The notes under the pieces are model-generated. The model was given only the letters and a program-made list of their open reading frames with translations, did not search any database and was not told the DNA's origin. 64,000 nt of DNA from Paraphysomonas bandaiensis (lineage: Eukaryota > Chrysophyceae), in contig CBFFRP010000208.1 of NCBI GenBank assembly GCA_965644295.1, positions 62,001 to 126,000 on the forward strand, given 5' to 3'. The position numbers and the translations under genes were made by a program. This document shows, piece after piece, positions 48,513 to 58,843 of the stretch; position 1 is the stretch's first letter; the number at the start of each line of letters is the position of its first letter.

Positions 48513-49289
48513 AGTTAATAAGATAAGTAATATTATCCTTTAATTAATGTACCTTTTCTTGTTGGGTTATATAATTATATATACATGGGCTGGTCAGAAA
48601 TGCACATGTATATTATATGAGAGTAAATAGTTATGTTTGAATGTTTGTTTTGATGCTCTGTAAGCCATTAATATGTTGTGTCGTGTGAGCTGGTATCTTA
48701 TACAGTCACAGTGTGTAATCAATGGATATAAGAACGACAAAATTGACTACTAGAAGGTTGAGTCATATATTACTTTGACTAGGCTATTCCACCAATTTTG
48801 GTATGACTAAGTTGAATAATGTTTCCCATATATATATAATATTATCATAATATTATAGAATTAGACATAAGCTTTCGCCTTTTGCCTCCTATAACTTAAT
48901 CTATACAATATATTTATCTAATCAGTAAATCGTCAGTCAGCAACATAGTATTCCTTATACTTGAATTTTTTACTGTCTTCCTTATTTATTATTTAATACT
49001 GTAGTACACACAGTGATAGCTTACCTTTTGTTATAATATCATTACTCATAAAGAAAAACCTGCGCATTTTTGAATATTGCATAATATCTCGTACGCATTG
49101 GTAGTAGATATATTGAAGCAGTGTAAAACTAGTTTCTGTACACAACCGCGCTCCTGTAATAATCAGATACACATTTAGCCATAATATTATCCAATATCAT
49201 ATATATTATATTTTGTTAGCACTGAACTTCTGAGGACCGCACAGTTACGGCTATACCACATATATATAGCAAACCGCTCTCGCCGATAT

Positions 49290-52200
49290 CTATGTTACAC
49301 ATCTAAATTTATCAAACATGGTACATTGTCTCAAAGTACTAGATTTACAAGTCTTAGGAGTGCTACTTTTCCCTTTCTTTCGACCTTTTGTACTCAATTT
49401 GGTCACCTCAGGCTGATGACATTCTAGATCTTTACTAGAGCTGATGACCGCATTGCACTCATCGGCTGTTGACGTCGCGGCCATATTTCGCACACATTTT
49501 TCCCAGACATGATTCGAATTTGAGTTGCTGTCTTCTACTATTATTACCTCGACACGGCTTTGCGGAATGTTTTCATCTTGAGGGAAAGGGGCGGTGTCCA
49601 CCAAATCTGTAATTAGAGACGCCTTCACTTTTCTACTTGGGCCGTCCAACGCAAACCTAATTACAAAACAATCCGATGAATGAGACGTCGCACGACACAA
49701 CGGGAATCATATCTATCATGACAGCGATCAATGTACCTATCAAACAGGCTTCTCGATGGGGAAATAGGTGGCGACAACGTTTCTGTATATGTCTCAGTTT
49801 TGATCTTATTATCTACAGCAGAACTGGCTCCAACAGACTTTTTACTACTCACGGGGGATGATAACTGCTCGATATTTTCACTCGCGACTTGTATTTTCCT
49901 AGCCTGTAACTTTTCCAGTGCTCCCTGAGAATAGGTGAGATACAAAATGAAGTAACACATAGATTATACACCGTATACACAATATATATCAACATAAAAC
50001 TATTCTAAGTGTAGTTACCTTTGTAGAAATACTGTCACGGGGCCTCTTTGACTGTCTATTTGTCATTGCCTCATTCCATTGCGTATGCATAGTCGTGTTT
50101 GATGACTTCACACTGCATGCACCACCATTTAGCTTCAATGAATCGTCGGTGGCATGGTGCGCATGAGATATAGCGCCATGATGTGGGGAAGATTTCGCAG
50201 CGAGGGAGGTCGAGCTAGGTCGTGAATTTCCACCGACAGAGGTAGATGATTGAGAGGATCGAACACTAAAATATGACTTGACAGAATTCGTGTTTGCCAA
50301 AATACTCTTCGATGATCCCGAGTATTTGGCGTTTGTAGTAGCTGAGTTTTTTACTCTTGCACTCCCAGCTGTTCCAATTGTGTGTCGTCTGTTTAGATTT
50401 CCTTTCGCTGGGGTCAGTCATGAAAAGAGATGCATGGTTGCGTACCATGAGGTGCTCCGTTAGAGGTAAATGAGTTATTACGGGAATCTGAGTACGACGT
50501 CGATATAGATCGGCGAGTTTCAGGAAGGCGCAGCCCGCTGCAATCAATGAGCTCCGGAAGATTGAAGGGTTCCTGTACACATAATTAAGCGCATACATAC
50601 CTGTACAAGATATGCTACAAAAAGTATTGTATGTGCCAATTATCAACATTAACCATCAGTACCACATTATGAAATGGCATATATATACGACTTCGAATGC
50701 GGTAGGCCAAGTGCAAGGCATGCAGCTTATGTGTATTACACTGAGCATACCTTTGTCTCAGGATCGATGTAACCATCCGCAATTCCACATGCTGTCTTAT
50801 CATCCAGTGGACTTCCCAGTACCTCCAATACACCCCCTTCTGCTGGTATCCAGCTATACTCAATTTTATTTTCTGATTGTATCAGGCGGCCTGGTATAGT
50901 TATGTACTCGGGAAACGTCCCAGCGTCATTGTTTTTCGGAAGAGGTCGCAAATGTGAGGTCTAGAGGTAAAATGATACACAAGAGTTACGTGAGCTGATA
51001 ATATAGTGCCACAATAGTATATCATAGATTCGAGGAACGAAATAAATAAATCAATAAACTAATCGGCATTACATACACGAACCTTCCGCATTCTAACATC
51101 GAACACAGTTTGATGCTGAAACGTCAACAAAGCCTAAACAATGTTATTATTCCATGAGAACACAACTTCATAGTAAGAACATACTTGATAAAACAGAAAC
51201 TCGTAAAGCAGCACTGATGGATGTTGTGTACCTAAAGAGGACGGAGGAAGTTTGACAGGGACCAGGGGAATAGTCCCTTCGAACTTCAAGTTGCGCAAAA
51301 CACGAGCAGGGGTACTACACACAGAGGGAAGCTGTTACGGAGACGACGAGCAATAAAGGCATCAAAACAAAATAAGGACATGAATGCTTTTTAAAAGCAC
51401 CCTAACAACGCATTACCGAAGTCGGTTGACAAGCTTGTAACTTTTCTTTAGCCCGTATCCATTTAATGATGGCTGACACACAAAAATCAGTCGTTAAACA
51501 TATCACAGCTGAAGCACAAACATGTACAAATGAGTGTTTGCACTGTGAAAGAGTAACATCGCAAAACGGTAGGCCAAAGGGATACGATACAAAAACAGCA
51601 GTAAACCAGAACAACATGCCGAATAAAGCTACACCAACGAATAAAGCATGTAGTTATTCTAATACAGCGCCAGAATGAACGCATGAAAGCTCACCAAGTA
51701 GTCGCAGCCTGAGAGAATGCATAACGTAGCCAGCATCTCAGGGGTAAACTGGCGCAGATCAAAGTTCTCTATTTTGGTGTCACTCAGATGTCTGAGCACC
51801 AGATGCTCACACATGCCACTTCTATTATCAAGCTTGAATAGTACCTGCCAGGAATATACATTTATAATAATCCAATCGTAACTATTCAAAAGAATATGCT
51901 GTGTGCAACAGAGACTTGTGTAATAGTACTCATTAGCATACAATGGAAATCAAGCTTATGCTATAGCATGTGCATAAGACATATTTACACAGTTAACACA
52001 TAAACACTAAACATGATACGTAATAGAGAAACGTCGACCATAGCAGTGATAGGGGTCGTCAACTTACTTCTTTACACTGATATGGAATACAATCAGAATC
52101 CTCTGAAACAACGGCATCAACAATGCCAGCCATGCACATATACGCTAACTGTGCATCGGCTTCATATGGGGCTACAACACACTTTACTTGAGGCCGATGA

Positions 52201-52616
52201 AGCTTACATATTCGTATTAATTGAGCAGCCATTTTAGGAGTCACATCAACACTCCTGGCCATATGAGAACGAGCGTGAGAAGTGTTTCCAACTTTAGAAA
52301 ATTGGTTTCCTCGTTCGAGATTCTTCGATCGGTTTGAAGCTCTCTGTTGTTCGGTGTGTTCTTTAGCGGGTAAGTTACAACCATCGAATACGAGGTGGAC
52401 CTCGATGTCGAACGCTAGCAGCATGTCGATATACGCCAAACAATACGAGACCCATTTAACAGAGTCTGGATTAGCGATAAGATCCTCCACTGAGCCATAT
52501 ACGGCTTTGTGTATCCAGCTGTAAGTGTCTACAGCCACTCGCCTGCCGCGAAACTTACTGATATGAGCCGACTGCACCACCGGCCGAACCAGAGGCAACA
52601 GACCTTGAATCCCCAT
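49290..52616 (-). CDS. EXO1: Exonuclease 1 (XPG/Rad2 family)
   Basis: Minus-strand exons 52616..52068, 51844..51695, 51472..51417, 51314..51185, 51133..51083, 50960..50751, 50572..50446, 50407..50019, 49924..49737, 49656..49290 (738 aa). EXO1 is the 5'-3' exonuclease and flap nuclease of mismatch repair and end resection. N and I domains start MGIQGLLPLV and keep metal ligands Asp30, Asp78, Glu152, Asp154, Asp173, Asp175 and Asp231, plus basic Lys85 and Arg92. [24 protein letters not shown] is the EXO1-type helix-two-turn-helix. GIADGYIDPETK is typical. The C-terminus is disordered, with SVKSYFSV (like an Mlh1-interacting box) and a final RQCTMFDKF (PIP-like). The intron between exons 7 and 8 could be 38 nt (50408-50445) or 74 nt using a donor 36 nt upstream; both keep the frame. 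Confidence 0.93.
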
Positions 52617-53043
52617 GCTGTGGATCAGTTCATCTCACCGACAAGACTCACAGGACGGGATATAAGTGACGTTAGATGTCTGTTGCTGACGGGCTGTAGG
52701 TGGAGAGGGTCATGAGCCCCCGCTGCTGCAGATGGTCATGTGCGTATGCTGCGCTGTACACTCCGCTAGATGCTCGTGGAACAATATACAAAATTCAAAC
52801 ACACAGCCAGAAGGGACTGTATACTGGAATACATGCAGAATACAGTGACTATAGACACTGTACCGTATACGTATACCGTATACAGGATTTTAGATACGTA
52901 TTGCATGTGTATGTGTGTATGTGTGTATGTGTATGTTGTTCTTGTCGAGGGTTGCTTCACTGTGATTGTATGCATGGGATTGTAGCGGAAGTGTTCGGGT
53001 TGGATCCGCACATACATGTATCTGTGTGTTATATCACACGCCT
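52617..53043. promoter_or_regulatory. Divergent promoter EXO1 / FkbM methyltransferase
   Basis: 427-bp head-to-head spacer. 52817-52884 carries CTGTATACTG, CAGAATACAGTG and TACCGTATACGTATACCGTA, a near-continuous palindromic array of the GTATAC motif. A TGTGTATG tract follows at about 52907-52935. Confidence 0.55.
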
Positions 53044-54473
53044 ATGAAGTTTATATCAATAGTCTGTATCTTGAGCTGTGTCAGTGTTGCTGAAGAAAAG
53101 GTCCCTCTGGATGGCGTTAGTTCAGCAGGGAGGTTCAGTGAGTTTGTTGATGGGGTAAACGGGACGCATTTTCTCGTTCCTAAATACGACTCTGTCATCG
53201 GAGTATCTCTGAAACTATTTGGCCATTATGAGCAGCCTGCCCGTAATGCTATTCTCCCGTCTATACCCAGGGACGGCGTAGTGTTCGATATCGGGGCGAA
53301 TATTGGCTCATGGACAGTACCGTTAGCGCGTCATGTTGGGCCCAGTGGATGTGTGTATGCATTCGAAGTTTTGCTTGAGAATGCATTATACTTGAACAGT
53401 AATATTGCATTGAATGGATTAAACAATGTGTATCCAATGAACGTCGCTGTTGGAGCAACACAGCGCCAGGTAGAGGTTCCCGAGTTACCGTTCACAGAAA
53501 CCCATGAAAACCGAGGAGGTTTCAATTTGTTGTTCATTGCCGCACTAATGGAGAATCATAAACGTGCTGGAGCTCGGACACGCATCGTTCGAGGAGTTAC
53601 TTTGGACGACATGCTGTCGGATAACACTTTGCCGTGCCCTCAATTCGTTAAAATGGATGTTGAAATGTCTGAGCTGCATGTATTGCAAGGTGCATTGAAC
53701 GTATTGCGCAATTGCCAGCCAGCTCTCTACTTGGAAATTACTTGTAAACATTATAGCCGCTCTATTATTACTTTGTTAGACAGTTTAGGATATGTAATGG
53801 CTTGGGTGGCTGCACCACCAATTGAATTCAATAGTTACCATTTCGGTAGAGGCGCAGAACACGTGCCCATTGAGCTCTTCTTTCAGGCAAGTATATATTA
53901 TGGTTCGTGGTCCTAGTATATATGCACATTCTATTGCTGTAATAGACAGCGGGAAGCACCTGTTCGGGAATATTATGTTTGAGTCCCTGTGTTCAGAAAC
54001 CAAAATAATTGTTACTTTTTTATGACAGGCTTTTTCGAACAATATCAATCTTTTTGCTGTTCCACGTTTTAGACAGTCCGAACTATATAATAGTAATGGT
54101 TCGCCGAAAACATATTTTTACCCTGTTGATATTGCAAGAGGAAAGTTTTTGGCAGAAGAATATAATATTACGTAAGCACCTATATTCTGCGCATTAGATC
54201 GCTTGTATTACACTATGTATAAGATTACATGACTTTATCATCGTGTGCTGGTAGATTTTAACTGTCTCGGCATGGCGTACTACTGTTTATAATATTGAAT
54301 TATATTGTATGTATTATAAATGGATGTACAGGTTGTGCACCACTGATGGCACTCAATGTGTACTGTATACGCAAGATGGCACAAGTGAAGGTGACAAACA
54401 CAGTTGCATATCAGGAAGTTTCGAAGTTCCAGCTGAGGACAGAGAATATTGGAAGCAAGTGTTGAATAATTGA
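53044..54473 (+). CDS. Secreted FkbM-family methyltransferase
   Basis: Exons 53044..53886, 54029..54171, 54332..54473 (375 aa). FkbM enzymes are SAM-dependent O-methyltransferases, often acting on sugars or small molecules. After a signal peptide (MKFISIVCILSCVSVAEE) come VVFDIGANIGSWTVPLARHVGPSGCVYAFEV (motif I with GANIG and the acidic end), NIALNGLNNVYPMNVAVG, TLDDML, FVKMDVEMSELHVLQGAL (family KiDvEG.E..vl.Ga) and PALYLEITCKHY. Exons 2-3 extend it with LFAVPRFRQSELYNSNG and a Cys-containing tail. Intron 1 appears to be GC-AG (CAG|GCAAGT, 142 nt); without it the frame ends after 13 unrelated residues. The usual Gly of KIDVEG is Met here. The start at 53044 is chosen because it opens the signal peptide. 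Confidence 0.88.
53887..54028 (+). other. GC-AG intron in the FkbM gene
   Basis: 142 nt. The donor CAG|GCAAGT is the strong consensus for GC-type donors. The acceptor TATGACAG leads into AFSNNINLFAVPRFRQSE, which is coding and joins in phase 0. Confidence 0.75.
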
Positions 54474-55329
54474 GTCAATAGCAAAATGCTGACACTTATC
54501 TTTGTAAAGTGATCGTTGGTTGGAAGTGTTGATTGTATTTAGTTGTGTCTATCGTTGATACGCAATGTCTGTTCCTGGGTGTATCATTGACATATGGTTC
54601 CTGGCTACTCGTCGCGATAATATATGAAACAAATAATAATACCTACTAGAGAATTTCTCATTGCGGAGAAGCCCATTTCTAGGAGTGGTTCGCTGAAAAG
54701 TTACGTAATACATTGGGCAAATGCAACTGAGGGTAATTCGATAACACATTCATTACGATTTAAGCAGTAGATTCAAATTATATTAATTTATTATAGATAT
54801 CACAGCATTACAAATATCTTGTGCACTAAGTGTTCTTTCATCTTGAGACAAATATATACAATCATGGGATATAGTTTTCACGCTTTACACTAGCCCAATA
54901 GCTAATATAAGTGTCACTTGTGTGTGACGTCTTTATATGTTAGAAACTTGTTCGTCAACTGCGAATGTTGGTGATGAACGATGACAATCTGCTTCAGGGT
55001 CTGACACTTGTTCTTCAACCTCTGAAACACTTTATACGCCCCTGCTCCTCCCTCCTCCTAGCAGCGTCATTTTTACTGTTGACTTCACGTCGTGCTTCTC
55101 GTTTCTCGTCCAATGTACTGCTTATGTCCTATGTGCCGCCAACGGCTGTTGCCGCGTCGTCTCCGAGCATAAGTACTAAAATACTACGGTATAAGTATTA
55201 GTGGTGAAGATAGCTATTTATGCGTATGCGATGTATCTAAAATCAGGCTATTCGGTTGGAGCATTTCCAATCTCTAGAGAGGCAAATGCAGCTATATACG
55301 CTGCATACATATATAATTACAAAGCACAA

Positions 55330-55860
55330 GTAGCCCCTCAACAAAGTCGGACTCGCACCTTTTCTGGGGGATAAGTACCGGAGAGATTCTCTCTGCTGGG
55401 AAGCTAACTTGAGCCGCAAACATATAGTCAGCAGATATTCTTCTGCCCACTCATAGCCGAATGCTTGTGTGGTCCAAGGGACATCAATAAGTGTCACTTG
55501 TGTAGACGTCTTTGGGCCCTGACGAATAAACAGGCATCCGGGAATGGGCCCACCTCAAGAGCATCCGGGACAGGGCCCACCTGAAGGGTAACCGGGGTAT
55601 TGGGCTGCCTGCTGAAGTCAAGCATCCGGGATGTTCACCTTAAGAACTCAGAGCGGAAGTGGTCGTACCTTGGTGCTTGCGGCGACGCACAAGCAGCTTC
55701 CGTAGCGTTAAATAGTAGGACAAAAAAAAGTGTGTACTGATTAGCTGATTTTAGTTACAGGTAGAGGTCTAACTAGTTTGTCTAGCATTCATCTAGCTAC
55801 TAAGTAGGTGCAGGTTTTTAACACCTATTATTGCTAATAATAAGACTTTCAATATAGCAC
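55330..55860 (+). repeat. Structured interspersed element, copy 9 (nearly full length)
   Basis: About 530 bp from CCCCTCAACAAAGTCGGACT through three to four tandem GCATCCGGGA/GGGCCCACC units to the structured core (55651-55707) and terminal CACCTATTATTGCTAATAAT. The outer stem is a perfect CGGAAG/CTTCCG, the inner stem TGCG/CGCA, the loop GCGA. It lacks any open frame, so it is non-autonomous. Confidence 0.8.
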
Positions 55861-56078
55861 AAGTAGCAGAGAGGTAACTTTTTTGTAAAACGAAAAATAT
55901 ATTATACTTCTACTAACAACTATTATTAGGACTTTTTCTTTATCTTTAACCTCTCAGAGATGCAAAAAATTACAGTAAAATAATAATTCAATTCTTAGAT
56001 ATTATATATATATTACTATAATGAAACCTGGTGAAATTGCTTTTTATTAAGTTTTGGTATTTTACCTCCTCGACTTCT

Positions 56079-56275
56079 TTGGGCCTTTGACGAATAAAAA
56101 GGCATCCGGGAATGATTCCACCTCCAGGGCATCCGGGGTATTGGACTGCCTGTAGAAGTCAACCATCCGGGAATAGGCCTCTAACTCAAGGGCACCCGGG
56201 CTGTTCACCTTAAGGGCTCAAAGCTCCTGAAGTCAGCAGATATCAGGTATGTCAGCATTCTGTTTTCTCATAGCC
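56079..56275 (+). repeat. Structured interspersed element, copy 10 (middle part)
   Basis: GACGAATAAAAAGGCATCCG start, tandem GCATCCGGGA-type units, GTTCACCTTAAGGGCTCAAA and the TCAGCAGATATCAGGTATGT segment. It ends before the structured core. Confidence 0.7.
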
Positions 56276-57462
56276 GTATTATATATATATCACACTTCCG
56301 TTTCTACAATTTGATGACGAGTTAACGTTATTGGATACTTATATGTTTCATACGTTAGTGTGCACAAAACTGCACCAGTGAGGACCCGACGCTCGAACTA
56401 CTCTAATCTCTCCTTCATATAGTTTAGCACCTATCGGTGCATGTAGCAGAACTAGAATCATCTGATGATATATTAGTCATGTTACGCTTATTGTCGGGCG
56501 AGATTTTAAAGTTGGTTGCGACAACGAACAAGCGCTTCTTAATATTATTTATAATCAGATGTTATTCTATTTTATTGTACACGATGACAAGTAGAACAGG
56601 TATTTTGTGAATGTTGGTAGCCTTTGATATAAATAGCTGTTAAATAAAATTAAATACTGTATAGTTGCGGCGAAGTTTTTGTTAACGTATGATGTATAGC
56701 TTTCTTCAAACAATCTCTTAGTTGAAGATTATGCCTACCTGAACTTTCTCCTCTGGCTTAACAATAATTGTTAACTTTTCAATAAAAAATCTACAATTAT
56801 CACCGTTATCCTTATCTATTTATCTGTATCTCTTTGTAACTAAATCTACGACCTTTACAATAATGAGTGTAGTTGAAGGACATATATAAATGTAAGAAAA
56901 AATCAATGATCAACCCCTTTATACATACATGATAATTCAACTGAATACTCCATTATGTATGCAGCAGTTTAACGTAAATCAATAAACGATAAGAAACTAG
57001 AAAACTGAAATATAACATTGCCTATATTATATATAGAATATTTCATGTGAAAAAGTTGCTAGTAGTATGCTGTAAATAAGTAAATTATTGAAGAGTTTGG
57101 TGGTGGTAGTCTGTAGTCTGTAAATCCTAAGAGGATCCTCTCATTTACTCATGTGTAAATGCTGTCTCCAATCTCTACTTATTGATTACCAGGCTAAATA
57201 AACTATAGCTACAATACTACTAACAGAGTATTACCCTAATCGAAAGAAAGGCATTGCACTCCGCATGATAACGCTGATCTCATCTGCTACGATATTATTC
57301 TACCACTGAATATCAAACACAATATTTACGTTTGACTTTCATAGAAACATATAACAACAGCTGTAAAACAACTGTACTTCCGGTGTATTGCCGAGAACTA
57401 AATATTGGATAATAGAATACACTGCACTTTCCAACCACAAGAGTTAGGTCAGAGTGGAGCAA

Positions 57463-58381
57463 CTAGCAGCATCCTCCCGAAGAGGAACCCGACGATGGAG
57501 CGTCATCAATTATGACCAATTTATTCTTGCTTGCACCTGCTGGTCCAGTGCTTGCCCCGGCTTTCTGCTTTGTCCTCTTAATTAACCCTGAAATACAAAA
57601 CATTAACATATAAGCTGAGACAAGCGATTCCAAATGCGCGGTCACTGAAAGCAATAACATATTCAGTGTATAACGGTTACTATACAGTGTAGTTTTCCAC
57701 TAGTATGTATGCTTGCAATCCACAGCGTACGTACGTTGAGCTATGTCTGAAAACACCTCATCCAGACCCTTGTTTGATTTAGCGGAGGTGTGGAAGTGTT
57801 GCGCGCCCACGGAAGCCGCATACCTACATCACACGACAGTTAAAATACCTAAAGGATGAGTGGGTTCACTTTAACTTACTCCACAGCCTCCTGTTCGTTG
57901 ACATGTCTGTTTTTTTCGAGGTCTATCTTGTTGCCCGCAATGGCAATGGTAATGTCATTACCAACTATCTTACGAAGCTCTTTCACCCATTTCTTCACCT
58001 TCGTAAATGATTCAGCGTCAGTAATGTCATACACAAGTAACGCTCCATCTGTAAAGAAATTAGTGGACATCAACATCAAATCAGATGTGGTGTGTACCTG
58101 CATCTCTGTAGTAAATGGGGCCCAGGGCATGGAATCTTTCCTGGCCGGCTATACAGTGTTGATGAGTACCACTTACAACATATATAACACCACACACCTG
58201 TATCCCATACAGACAACTGAACAGAAACCCCTCCTACAGATATCTTCTTATCCAAATAACTGGCTTGCAGAGTAGACACTTGCTGATCGCTATACTCCCC
58301 GCGAATATATCGCAATAAAATAGACGTCTTACCCACCCGACCTTCACCTAACAAAACTATTTTGTATCGTTGGCTGCTCAT
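57463..58381 (-). CDS. RAB21: Rab21-type small GTPase
   Basis: Minus-strand exons 58381..58198, 58148..58098, 58048..57880, 57823..57735, 57587..57463 (205 aa). Rab21 controls early endosome traffic and integrin-type cargo recycling. Motifs: P-loop GEGRVGKTS (12-20), the Rab21 effector stretch STLQASYLDKK, switch II [29 protein letters not shown] (Rab21/Rab22-like), GNKIDL and TSAK guanine-binding motifs, and a C-terminal GGCC for double prenylation. All catalytic residues, including Gln64, are present. Introns are 49-147 nt. Head-to-head with the secreted ankyrin gene. Confidence 0.95.
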
Positions 58382-58843
58382 AGTTACTCAAATAAACTTT
58401 AATGAATGACAATGTGATGCGATCAGACAACTGTATGTGTACACAGCAGTAGATGTAGCTCCAGCACGGTATACCTCCAGCATACCATACTTCGCTCAAT
58501 GGCATCATCCATGCGCCGTCTGGGCTGTGTAGAAGGAGGTATACCGTATAGCACTGTATTCCAGTGTTTATTGTTTGCAACTTTTACTTCTATAGGCGTG
58601 TTCGAGGTTTGCAAAAAACGCTTATGCGAACCCTAATCGCGATATATCGCGAGTGTGCTATAGGAATACACATGATGCACTGTACTGTATTCTGCAGTAT
58701 TTCTCATTTATGTCCAGTACACAGAAGCACCAGCAGCAGGGAGGAGTGGCTGCATGGTGGTGCCTGACAGTAAAGAAATCTTAAGTCTGCGAGTGACTAA
58801 CGCTGTCAACTTTAAGGATTGATCACACTACTACTTGAGATCA
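58382..58843. promoter_or_regulatory. Divergent promoter Rab21 / secreted ankyrin protein
   Basis: 462-bp head-to-head spacer with CACGGTATACCTCC, GGAGGTATACCGTATAGC and GTACTGTATTCTGCAGTA. The first two form an inverted pair about 65 bp apart (58475 and 58536). Confidence 0.5.

Larger units (their letters stand above)
47159..49289. other. Convergent spacer with inverted pair of element copies
   Basis: Tail-to-tail spacer. It holds a solo left end of the hAT-like MITE (47454-47476 and decayed downstream bases) and two structured-element copies in opposite orientation (47764-48111 plus, 48228-48512 minus). Bases 48520-49289 are AT-rich with no gene. Confidence 0.6.
54474..57462. other. Convergent spacer with the longest element copy
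   Basis: Nearly 3 kb tail-to-tail spacer. A near-complete structured element lies at 55330-55860 and a middle fragment at 56079-56275. Bases 54965-55200, on the minus strand, include a coding-like remnant (STLDEKREARREVNSKNDAARRREEQGRIK) with no start or partners. 56300-57460 is AT-rich and empty. Confidence 0.55.

Noticed and set aside
55300-55740. Hammerhead or other known self-cleaving ribozyme in the element
   Set aside because: The hammerhead core CTGATGA/GAAA pairing is absent and I could not match any other ribozyme core.
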